A stretch of DNA of 64,000 nt from assembly GCF_037042905.1 (NCBI RefSeq), contig NC_087246.1:33660001-33724000 (forward strand), given 5' to 3'. Shown here piece by piece: positions 24,503 to 37,000 of this stretch. The DNA is from Lytechinus pictus (taxonomy: Eukaryota > Echinodermata > Echinoidea > Temnopleuroida > Toxopneustidae). A program made the translations under genes and the position numbers. Position 1 is the first letter of the stretch, and the number at the start of each line of letters is the position of its first letter. The notes beneath the pieces are model-generated. The model searched no databases, was not told the origin of the DNA, and worked only from the letters and a program-made list of their open reading frames with translations.

Positions 24503-27500
24503 CTGGGAAAGGCACCGAAAATAGGGGGCCGTTTCATAAAGCTGTTCATAAGTTATGTGCGACTTTAAGAACGACTGGTGATTCTTTCTTGTGGAAAATG
24601 ATATGTTCATTGGTGATTACTTAGTGTGTAAGAAATGTTCACCAGTCGTTCTTAAAGTCTCTTTTAACTTATGAACAGCTTTATGAAACACCCACCTGGG
24701 CTCTTCGCAAGGACTGCCATATGTATTGCAGGGGCCTGTTTCACAAAGGCTTACAACCATAGTAACATTGCCATAATGGTAACTACCAAGAAAACATATG
24801 TTTTGAATGGCTGCTGAGCCCAGTTACCTACCATGGTAGTTTTCATAATGACAAAATTAACATTTTTGTGTGACTCTTTATGAAACAGGACCCCGAGTTA
24901 TAACGAGACACTGTATGAGACCCCCCCCCCCTCCCCCCACCTGTTGTACATATAAGAACATATGAAAGAGATTGGACTAACCTTTCACTCTTCATTTTTT
25001 TTGTGCAGTCCCACATATTTCTTTATGTGTGTTAAGTGAATTAAACACAAACCTGACCCTAAATCTCTGAAACTAATATTACTGTCTTAATTGCTGTGCT
25101 TGACCAGTTTCTTTTACTTGAGAGACCCAGAGCCTGTTTACATAAAGACCAATAACTTTGCCATTATGGTAATAACCACATTAGTAAGATATAGCAGCCT
25201 ATCCAAATAAAGGTTTCCTTAATTAATTACCATAATGGCAAAATTATTATGATCGTAAGGCTTTCTGAAAGAATGCCCAAAACTCTGTCTTAACATTAAC
25301 AATTTGCATTCCTGCATTCATCCTCATAAATGGTAAGCAAATCTCCAATGATGTAATGAGTCTATCAAAATGACAGGGAAATATATTAATTTTACTGGGG
25401 GAGAATATATCTCACCACAATCCCATGTAAGTAGTAAATGAATATTAAAATAAATCAATGAATGAATGGATGGATGGATGGATAAATAAATAAATGAATA
25501 AATGAATGAATGAATGAATAAATAAATCAATCAATAAATACCTTGGCATTTCTTTCAGCATCTTTTAGTTCAGTCTTCTTCTGTTTGGCTTGTTCTTGTT
25601 TCACATCTGTGCTGGCACAGCCCCAAACCTTCAATGGAAAATTATGATTAAATTGTGATAAGAGCCAGAGTTAAGTTATATGAACTGTACTGAAATTCAT
25701 CAAGAATCAAGACTCCTACCAATTTTTCTTCTTTCCAAGGACAACCCACATATGAAACTACTCGCCTGGCAATATTGTATATACCACTGGACTACCAGCC
25801 TTCAAAGAGGCTGCGATTCCCATCATTAGAAATCTGCAGCCTACAACTAAGTTAGATCCAGATCTTTACTTGCAATATCACACTATTTTCATTAGAAACT
25901 TAAGATTTTCTCACTGCTTATTCTCACATTCACCATAGATAAATCAATGGGGAGTGTAGTAAAACCATTGCAGAAAAAATATAGTGCCCAACAGGAGGGT
26001 TCAAAGGTGCTATGCATCTTTCATACTGATTTTCCTGTATTTCCTAATATTTTCTGTAAGATATTCACTCTTATGCAGCACTTAATTCATCAGAATGGTG
26101 TCTCTATGAGCTTTTCAGATATAATTTAACCAGGGGCGGATCCAGGATTTTCCAAATGTGGGGCACATTTTCCCAAGGAAAAATTTGACAAGCAAAAAAA
26201 AAAATAAGGACATTTCATCCACGAAAAAAAAAAGGTCTTCACTTTCAAAAGGGGGGCACACTTCTGTTTTAACAGCATTTTTACATTACAAATTTTAATT
26301 GTACCTCTCAAAAGGGGGGGGGGGGGCACGGGCAGGCTGTGCCCCCTGGATCCGCCAGTGATTATAACCTTGAACATCGTATTCTACCTTGCACGCCCAC
26401 AACATCACTAACCTCTGCATTGACGACACTGGCAGTAAGTCCTTTATGAGTTATAGTCTGAAGACCTTCTGTTATAGAGAGGAGTCTCCTCTTGGGGTCT
26501 CGGCCGATGAAGAGTCCTTTCGGCAGGTTGCGTGATTTCTCATTGAATAGAACCATGTACTCCCCCTCTGAAAGGATAGGGAACATAGGATGAAGCATAG
26601 TCCAAATTCTGGACTACAAAACTTAGTATGGTAGTCATGTAGAAGAAAATATGTATGGAGGTGTATCCTATTACCAAACAATTTTCATAAATTCAATAAT
26701 AAAAGAAATCAAACTTCTGTAATGAAAACAAATATACTTACTTAACCCTAAAAAGACTGGGGGGGGGGCTGATTCAGCCCCCCCTCAACATTTCTCGCGA
26801 TAAATTTGTAACGTGAAAAGCTGGCGCCGCGCCATTCCTTGACTTTTTTCTTTTAAGTCTTGCGCAACCTTTGAGACCAAATTTGCGATGCCCAGGTACG
26901 TGGTTCCGAAATTACGCAACATTTTGTAAGTGCATGTCGACCCGAAATTACTCAAAAACGTGAATTTGTGTACAAATCCAATGCAAATTGTGTTTTTAGC
27001 CAAAATTCATAAATGTATCATTATTTTCAATTTTACTAATCAAACTTAATTAATTTCATCTTGTTCATGGTCAGAATAAAGTAGCGGACGATTTCCATTG
27101 AAAAAACAATAAAAAACAAAAAGTCGAAAAACAAAGAAATACATAAGAAATTTTAAAAACAATAAAATACATAAGAAAAGAATTGTGATATTGAATTTTT
27201 TTTAAAGTACATTTGATCAGAATCATACAAAGAGTCTGTGAATAAAAAATTAGCAGTTTAGATGCCTTATTTAGTTAATTAGAGCAAATCTCTGATTTTA
27301 CGCATAAATTAGCATAATTAATGAATTATGAGATATTTCGGAAAATTTGATCCTACAGTCTTGACGATTATGCCATGGGTAATGCACGTGCCAATTTTCG
27401 TCGCGATCGGGTGGTCGACGGCCGAGATCATAAGGGGGGGCTGAATCAGCCCCCCCCCCCAGTCTTCTTAGGCATCAAAATAGCCCAGTCTATTTAGGGT

Positions 27501-30500
27501 TAAAGCAATGATGTAAAATTTAGATTGTACCCCTCTTCACATGGGCAATATTTTGGTGACTTGAAAATTACATCGTATTACTGGGAAAAGTTGGACAATT
27601 TACAACATCAATAATGAGCCACTTTAACCATTTTTTACATATTGAGAAAACAAAGGAATCTCATCTGATCATTGAACCGTAACAATTAGCGCTCTTATAA
27701 TCGTTCCATTTTTGTGCATTTTTTAAAAGAAATGAAATGATGTATACCATCTCTTTTATATGACATCCATCTTAATTCAGTATTCAACTTGCTATATTTT
27801 TGTAAATAGCAATGATTGTTAACCCATTGCCCCTGAATGATGAAATTCCCATAGGCATCTTACAACTACACACCAGTTTCCAGTATGTTTTGGGTCAACT
27901 TTGATAATCTATTCAGAAACATCAAAGCAATTTTATCCAGGTATTACCCCCGATTCTCTTTCACAGTCAAAAGTGACTCAGGAGTCAAAGAAAGTTACTA
28001 AAGGCTTGGTCCCACTGCACTTACGGATGCAGCAAGGATGTAAAATGGAAAAGAATCCGTTGGAAAACGTTATGTATCTGCTTTATCTGCTGTGTACTCT
28101 TTGCATACGTGTTCATACGCTCTATACCTATCGAGCATCCGTCCACTCTGATTTCATTGTTCGCACATTTTGTCCATTGTCTGGAGCGGATGAAAACGGA
28201 TGGAGCCACCCCAAAAGTTTGCTTGTCCGCTGTACCCATAATGAATACAGTTTGTGTCCGTCGGCCAGTGGGACCAGGCCTTTACAATTATTTTGTAAGA
28301 TATTACTCAAACATTGCCCTAGAATCACCCTGAAAGCCATAAACAAGACCTTTCAGTCAATGGGATGCATCTCTGTGACTTTTACTCACTGTGATACAAG
28401 TGTAAGGTAGGATGTGAGAAGTTACCTTCAGTAATACTGTACTCTGGAGCAAGTCTGACAGCTACGCAGCTTGAACCGCCCCATGGTACTGTACCCTCTC
28501 TGGCACAAACAAGTAAAAGAAATATAAAACGAGAGAGGAGAAAATACATTGTGTCATCTATTCTGGTGACACTTTGAATTCAGATTGGAATGAGTATCAA
28601 ATAACACAGAAATTCTGAGAATCTCTATTATCAGGACAGATGGCTTCAGGGGTGGTGGCGGGTAAAGATAAAACGATAAAAAAAAGATAATATCTTTAAC
28701 TCTCTGCCCAGTTTGTTTTACTAGAGTCATATCCAGCTGACTACCAAGTGTGACTAAAGTCACATTCTATTCACAATACATGCAGAATGCTCTAAGGCTA
28801 TTTTCCTTACACACATACACAATAGTGATGTGTGCATGGTATTGTACAGTGCACCAACCAAAAGCTATTGTTTAGCACAGTCTATATAAGATATATTAGA
28901 ACAATAATGGTTTATTGGCAATACACAAGAGGCATCCAGTGGCTGAAATATACTTGTTTACAAAATATAGGAACATACAATGATATAATAAAGAGAGAAG
29001 ATAAATTACACAGAAAGATTACACAAAGATATTCATTATAATAGATTAAATTACACACAGATTTCCATTATAACTGATCTAATTACAAAGCCCCTCTTAA
29101 GGTTGCAACTTGAAATTAATGTGGCACATGAGGGATCATGTCAATGGCAGGCAAAGAGTTCAATTTGATATCTATATGACTTTCAATTCAAACTTCAACA
29201 AAAATGAATAATCTTTTAAGTCACAAAACAGAATTATTTGACCCCCCCCCCAAAAAAATACAACTAGATACAGACTTTAAGAGAAACTATAACCATACTT
29301 ACCTCCATTCTGTGTCCAGTCCTACAGCATACATGAACCCTCCCTCAAAGCTAATGACGAGTACTGTAGGTCCCTTGTAACCAAACACATGATGTTGAAG
29401 TCTATTAACACTCAGTCCATGCTCTCTACTGCTGTACAACAGTGTCCAGGGCTGCTTGCTCAAAACCTGCATAGATAATAGATAACACAAATCAAGTGAG
29501 GTAGCATTATAAAATGTGTTCAAATAGATGTTTTATCCATTTAAAAGGACATTATTATCATGTTGCTAGGTCAAAAGGATTGTATTCATTCTAATGTGTA
29601 ATGTAGGTCCCTTGAGACCAAATATATGATATTGAAGTCAATTCAAACTCAAACCATGCCCTGTAAGTGCTATACAGTGCTTCCCACAAAAAAGGAAACC
29701 CGTTTTCAGAGATAGATTTCACAATTATCAAATATGTTTTTACTATAAAATTGATACTCATGGCAAGAGTGGAATCTCATCTCTAATTTGAAACCAGAAG
29801 CTTAGCAAATCGTTCACGCATGGCAGATTACAATCAATAAATATTCAAGGCCTATCAGAAACGAATTGCACAGAACCTCACGTGTGAATCTGAATCCTTT
29901 CTCATTTCAGGGATCAGTGAGAGAATCTTCACAAAGAATACAAAAGAAATGCTGAGGCGATTGTCGAATAAGCGCATTCGTCGTATCACGAACCAATCTT
30001 GTCCAATATTTCTGCGCAACCTGGTTTTGACATAAAAATTTCAAACTCGTTTTGCTCATTAATGCGTGAAGTGTTCGTCACATATTAGGTATCAAAATAA
30101 AAAGGAGTAATTGAATTATATGATTATGTAAATTAAATATCATAATTCATTTGCCTTTGAAGAAAAATAGACATGGGAATCCCATTTTCCTTTTTTCTGG
30201 GATGCACTATATAACAGAACACAGGGCCCTGTAAGAAAGCTAGCACTGATTGTTTGTGGGGCCGATGAATAAAAATTACTCAGATTTTTTCCAGCTTCTA
30301 AAAGAAAAGTCTGACTTCAAGTTAACTAAACTGCTCATTCAAGCAAAATACTGAGTAAACTTTGACTTAATCCAAGTGTAGGCATTTTTTTTTGCAGAGC
30401 TGAGTAAGTTTGAAAGAAGAGATTACCCGAGCCTTAGAAGATTCTCCAGATGAAACACTAGAAGAGTTGGTCTTGGATTCTGTGTAGATAGATGGTAAGC

Positions 30501-30987
30501 TACTCGACAAAGCCCACCACATGCCGATAGATAGAAGGGCGCCCTCATGGTCAGGTAGGGTGTATTCCCTTGCAGTTGCCTGGAAATCAAAATGAGAGAA
30601 AACACATTCACCCCCATTCGAAGGCCACTTTTGGAAAAAAAAAAATTAAATTTGGATTGTAAAACACATATTGTAACCACACACAACGTTTCCACATGTA
30701 GTGCGTATGTGATTCTTGAAATATTTCAATTAGCAAATGCATGATACCCAAGTATACTGTAACTTTTAGTCTAATGATAGGGTGTAAGCTTCTTGAAACA
30801 TCTTACGTTTCAAAAACTAAAATGCCTTTTGGGTTACTTTTGTCTTCAAGAGACCAGGGATGCCACTAGGTGTCCTCCAAAAATACTGAAACTTATCGCG
30901 GGCCGGGATAGTGTCCAAGAATTTTTTTTTAGGGGGGTCCACCTTTAATTTTGGGATGGACACATGTCACAGGTAAAAAATTGGACA

Positions 30988-31018
<31 letters not shown>

Positions 31019-34000
31019 TTAGGAGGGGGGGGGGGGGGCGGTCCGCCCCCACCTCAAATTTAGGGGAGGGGGGAGGACCAAGTGGCTTCTTATCTTGTTG
31101 TGATCGATGACTGAAGTCAATTAGGTTTGAAAAACTGATGGTAGTTAGTTGTGTGTTTCTCATAGAACGCTAGACCAAAAGCTTCAGTCTCTGTATTTTG
31201 GTTGTTCAGCTGAACCGCGTTGGCTCCACTCACCAATACATAGACTGAAGAGTTGTTGGCCCGTACATATAGACAACCTATCAGCTAACCCAGGGAGCTC
31301 CGGCCCGCTTTCCGGCCCGGAGCTCCCTGGGTTCCGTATCAGCATGCAGCAGTAACGTTAGATCTAACAATCGGCGGAAACCCGATTTTCGGATCGTTTT
31401 TGGTACATAAAATGTAACATTATAAAAAAATAATTACATCCAAACTTATGAGAAAATATATAAAATTCAGAAACATCATACCTTAGACTGCAGTTACCGC
31501 TAATTCCTTTCAAATGATGATCAAAACTTAGTCATCCTCGATTCCTTCATTGGTCATCGTAAGTTGCCATCTTGGATGACGTCATCATCTGTACAGACGT
31601 ATTTACCAGTCGCTATTATACCGCGATTCGTGCCGCTACTTTGCGCTTGTCTATGTGCATGCGTTCGGAACTTGTCGCTCGCATTGATTGGCCAGGATAT
31701 CGATAATTCTAATCAGAAAGCCTTGATAAAAGCATAACTCAATGAACGTAGTAGGCAGTGCGCGCGTTTATAAATTATGTACTGTATAAAAGCAAATATC
31801 TCGGGGAAATATCTCTCACTCGGTCATGCATCGCAATCGGGAGATATAGGGGGGGAAAAAGGAGGACTTTCCGTTTTTTTTAATACACAGAAAACAGGAA
31901 AAGTCGGAAATACGGAAATAAGACAGATAGCAGGAAAAAAGCCGGAATTCCGTATAAATACGGAAAAGTGGCATCCCTGAGAGACAAAAAACCCACATAT
32001 TTTAAATCATGCTACACTCGGTGAGACCTTAACAGCATATTCAGGGGTGAATATGATATTTTGGTTTAAAAAATCACCATATCTCTAACAGAATTATATA
32101 TAGCTACATTGGGTTGAAGGCTCCATGGGACTTAAGTATTTCTATCAAATGTTTCCATAACATCAGACAGCTGGGGCAGAAGCACACATGCTCAATGAAA
32201 TATTGAGTGCCCCTATAATTTAGTGAAAATTTATTTTTATCACATGAGCAACAACTGAACAATCATTTATTTTTTATAGAATACTCATGAAAATTCAAAA
32301 ATTGATATGAATGATTGATATATCTGAATGTAACCTAGCTAACATCTTTCATTGAATTCCTGTTTGTTTCATCAGGGGTTTTCACTAAATACAAAGCTAT
32401 TCGTGTAATACTCACTGAGTCTACATCATCTACGGGGTTTATCTGAGCCAGAAACCAGTGCTGCATGCCCATCAGAAGCTCCCCACAGTGATTCTCCATC
32501 CATTCTAGCCCCGCCCCACTGGTTCCCTGGGATACGATAGAGTGTACCAGGAGCCGCTGTGTCTCCTGGTCCAGGGTCGAAGCCTCCAGGGAGATCTCGC
32601 AGGAGACTAGAAAGAGACTGAAAGCGGTGGATACCAGGAGCTCCACATCTGTAGATTACACACGGAGACAGAAAGTGCAGTAAATTTGATGACAAGTACA
32701 TTTTTTTGATTCAACGTTCCATGGCATTTGCTCCGGCGACAATTGCTCTGATGGAAAATCTGAACATTAAGCCAAACATGAACCCTAACCTCCAAAACTA
32801 AATAAACCCTAATCCTAATCTTTACATCATTCTGAACCAAAATCTCTATTACAATCTTAACTCTAACTGTACGCCCCCTGAGATACCAAGACCAGAGCAA
32901 ATGTCACAGGAGCAGACGTCGTGTCACCAAATTCAAATATGTGACCCAGTACCATAAAAAAATCAACGAAACGGCGGCATATTTGGTCAGAATAGTCAGA
33001 TTACATTTTTTTTAATTTTTAGAGAGAGCATGTTCTTTCCTACAAAGTGTAAACCTTTGAATGTACCCATCAATCCTAAAATGCTACTTTCGACAAATTT
33101 AATTAAGCTATTCTTGTCTTTAGTCTTTTAGTTGTGCTTTATGAAGGCCTGAATATTTTCAACTCTTTGAATTCCCATGAAGACAGAGTATTGGTTCTTG
33201 CATTGATACTTGCCTCCCCCCCAAAAAAAAGATCAGGACGTGCTTAATTAGGGCATCAACTAAATTTTAATTCTTCTTTCCTCAAAAGCAGTATTACTTG
33301 TTCTTCTCTTTGTTATAGTTAAGTTAAAATCATCATGATATATACACTGTACACTGTATCCTGATCACCCACTGAGTTACCTGGTATATATCAGATTAAT
33401 ACAGAGTCTCTTGTTTTTAAAGAATTTTTTAACTGAAATTTTATTTCCATCAACTTTTTTATGAGTTCTGTGGTGCCTGGTCACATGAAATATAAATGTG
33501 AAATAGTTTACACTGATTTTCTAGAAGTTTTACAATTCATTATATTGATTGTCCTCAAAATTTTATTGCATAATGGCATCATGCTACAATGTCTTCCTCC
33601 TGTCTCCTGATATGATCGAGAAAATATCATGCAAGCATGCCAAATTTCAGCCTTTAGGCTCCTCCTCCTCCTCCTCCTCCTCCTCCTCCTCCTCCTCCTC
33701 CTCCTCCTCCTCCTCCTCCTCCTCCTCCTCCTCCTCCTCCTCCTCCTCCTCCTCCTCCTCCTCCTCCTCCTCCTCCTCCTCCTCCTCCTCCTCCTCCTCC
33801 TCCTCCTCCTCCTCCTCCTCCTCCTCCTCCTCCTCCTCCTCCTCCTCCTCCTCCTCCTCCTCCTCCTCCTCCTCCTCCTCCTCCTCCTCCTCCTCTTCTT
33901 CTTCTTCTTCTTCTTCTTCTTCTTCTTCTTCTTCTTCTTCTTCTTCTTCTTCTTCTTCTTCTTCTTCTTCTTCTTCTTCTTCTTCTTCTTCTTCTTCTTC

Positions 34001-37000
34001 TTCTTCTTCTTCTTCTTCTTCTTCTTCTTCTTCTTCTTCTTCTTCTTCTTCTTCTTCTTCTTCTTCTTCTTCTTCTTCTTCTTCTTCTTCTTCTTCTTCT
34101 TCTTCTTCTTCTTCTTCTTCTTCTTCTTCTTCTTCAGGGTAGACCTGTGTGGTAGGGTATTCCATGTCTTCACAGGCTGCCATTTGTGTATTTGTTGAAA
34201 TAAATTCCATTATACAATTAAACTGAATTAAATCATATTCACTTACCTTTCTCCTGTAAAGATTCTGATCCACAGAATGATTCAAAGTAAAACTTTGACA
34301 AAGAGGCTGATGAACTTGGTGCTAGAATCTTATTAACAACATAAAAAAACTTCTCCTCGTCTACAGTTCCACTCGCTCTTTCTAAAGTAAAGATGCGCTC
34401 AATTAACGGCCGACTGTATTCAGGAAAATACCCCTAGATAAAAAGAATACAATGACAACAATCTGTAAAATACTTTCAGCAGCTTCTTTTTGCCATACTT
34501 TTTAAATGATACATAATTGAAGGGATCAAATTCAAAATAACTTCTCACTGATTGGAAATAAGAAAAAAAGCTAGTGATTTATTTGAAATGAAAATGAAAA
34601 ATGAAAAAAAAATTGCCAATCAATGTAATAAATATAAATCAAGATCCATCATTTGGTGGAAAGTAATTATTGATGAAACTTTTCAAATTTTATTTATTGG
34701 TGTTTAAAATATCAGATTCAAAATTCTTGTTAACTACCAATATTTTCCCTGCAATAATGCCTTAATGTTATAGTATTGGAAATATTAGAATCCATTCGTC
34801 AAGGAAAAGCAGGCAAAAATCCATTGCATCTACAAAATAATCATACTGAAACTTGAAATGGATGTGAGGAGAGTGATATTAGAGTAATCAAACAACATTT
34901 TTTTCATTGGTTATATGATTTAGTAAAATGGCATGAAAAAAAAAGACAAAAAAAAGAAAGATAAAATGGTTCGTAGAATAAAGATTTGACAAGATTTTAA
35001 GGGTAATTTTCAAATATCTCACTCATTTTAATACATTATTTAATTCAATATAAAATGGGTCTCAGAAATTCCATGAGAACATTCTAAGTGTTCTTTTCAA
35101 TAGTACAGCTGATCCTGGCTTGACAGATCTCCCTCTCTCCACAAAAACAAACCACAATCAAGTTTCAAGGTGATACTTCACAGAACAGTTCTAGGTCAAG
35201 CTTTGTTTGTCTGATGTACAAACAGAGTTCATATTAAGGACAGATACATTGTTGTGACATCACATCTAGTGAGAGCTCATTTGTCTGCTCATAACAAATG
35301 AACATAGTATACTACTGTGATAGAGCCTACATAGATGTACAAAGAGAATTGATGATATTGCTGTGGTTTGTATTTTTAAAGAGGGATAGTGGGGGGTCCA
35401 ACAAAACACTCATGAATAATAGATTAGCCTTAATAAATATAATAATAATAATACATATGATTTATATAGCGTCTTTTCAATTTTGATTAAATGCTCAAGG
35501 CGCACCTTCCGAAGAAAAACATAAATTATGTATAATGTGATGTTTGGTATAAAAAATGATGCACATTTATATCAGAAAGAGGACGACTTGTGGCAATTCA
35601 GGATTCATTTTATATTTTGTTAAAATGAAATAATGTGTGCAATAAAAAGTTAAGCATATGCTCTCTTGAATTAATGGATGACATCAAGAGGAAAATCTTC
35701 ATTTAAATAATATCTACCACCTCAAACTTCTATAAACAAACAATAAAAAAAAACATAAACTTTATTGAAACACTCACCAATAACAGACTTGGGTTTAGTA
35801 CCTGGCCATTGCTTATTCTCTGTAGAATCAAAAATAGAAAAAGAAACCTCTTTTTAATTCACACTGAAAAATACCACTGATTTCAGACACAGCACATTGT
35901 CCAGATCACTGGCCGTGAATGTATTGTTTTATATGATATATACAAGCATACCTATATGATATATACAAGCATACCTGATACTCCACAGGTTTTCACTAAA
36001 CTCATGTATCAAAAAGTAGACAAACCATGCACATGTGATCATACGCACCATCTAAAATAAAAACAACCAAACATCTGCATAGGATGGCAACTTCAACAAA
36101 CTGAAATGTCACTTTCCAATTCCATCTTGTTTTTTAGGACCAAATGACCATTCCATCAAAATCGGTGGAATTCAACATTGACTCCAATCACTCCATACAT
36201 ATTGTTGCACCATCAAACACTGTGAAGGTACAAATTCAGGCATGATTATATTTGATATTGGTTTCAAAAGAAGTTGTTGTTTAATCGGGTCAAGATCGCA
36301 CTTTTCATAAGCAGAGCAGTCGGCAGCTTTTCAAATCTTTTCAACTTACCCGTGCCTGCCATTTTGAATTAAAAAAAAAAAATTGTTATTGTTGTTCCCA
36401 ATGTATTCAACAGTGTTAAAAAAAGGATTTACACATTTTCTGTTTATTTCTTCACCAAGTTTTTGGATAAAGATTAAATGTAAGTTCTTATTTATTTTCT
36501 ATATTTGAATCTAAGAAAAATATTTTCCACTGAGTCTACATCTACTTAAGATATATTGAGTATGATACGAATTGAGCGAGGGGCATTTTGGAAAGCATGA
36601 GATCCCGTTCACAGTATAAGACCTTACCACTGATTAACATTTTGTAAATGCAAACAAATAAATCCTAGTATTCAATTTTAACATTAACAATATCTCTGTT
36701 AAATTTTTTCACCATGTTTTGGGATAAAGTAAATTATGAATTATTAAATTTGGTACTGGAGCCATTTGGTAGTCTTCTACAAGACATAGATTTCTAGCCA
36801 TATAAAAAGTCGGCGTAGATCTAGTTACAGTGCGTGATCGTTCAGAACATATTTCAAAATTGTTTTTGAGGTGATAGCTATTTAGAGGTCGCATTAATCA
36901 GGGAGAAAGACGCGGTATTATCTTTGACGATGTTTACGAGGATAGATATCTTCTCTTCAACCTCGTGGTGATAGCGGACGCCGCCGTGAACTTTCAAACG

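Larger units (their letters stand above)
30855..31979. mobile_element. hAT-like element with CAGGGATGCCAC ends, containing promoter-like DNA
   Basis: The ends CAGGGATGCCACTAG and AAGTGGCATCCCTG are inverted, flanked by the direct repeat AGAGAC (30,849-30,854 and 31,980-31,985). It contains poly-A/poly-G runs, a strong hairpin at 31,287 and a stretch (31,480-31,700) carrying CCAAT, CRE and YY1-like sites on the minus strand. It lies in intron 4 of the TLDc gene. No transposase was found. Confidence 0.6.

Noticed and set aside
27901..28410. 169-aa plus-strand ORF
   Set aside because: It spans the 27,999-28,284 MITE and opposes the splice-coherent TLDc gene on the other strand.
32778..32822. 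CCCTAA-like words suggesting interstitial telomere repeat
   Set aside because: Only a few irregular words (AACCCTAACC, AAACCCTAATCC) without a stable six-base period.
33508..34285. Very long poly-Ser, poly-Leu/Phe, poly-Glu and poly-Lys/Arg ORFs
   Set aside because: They are readings of the pure CCT/CTT tract in each frame. The region is an intron of the TLDc gene.
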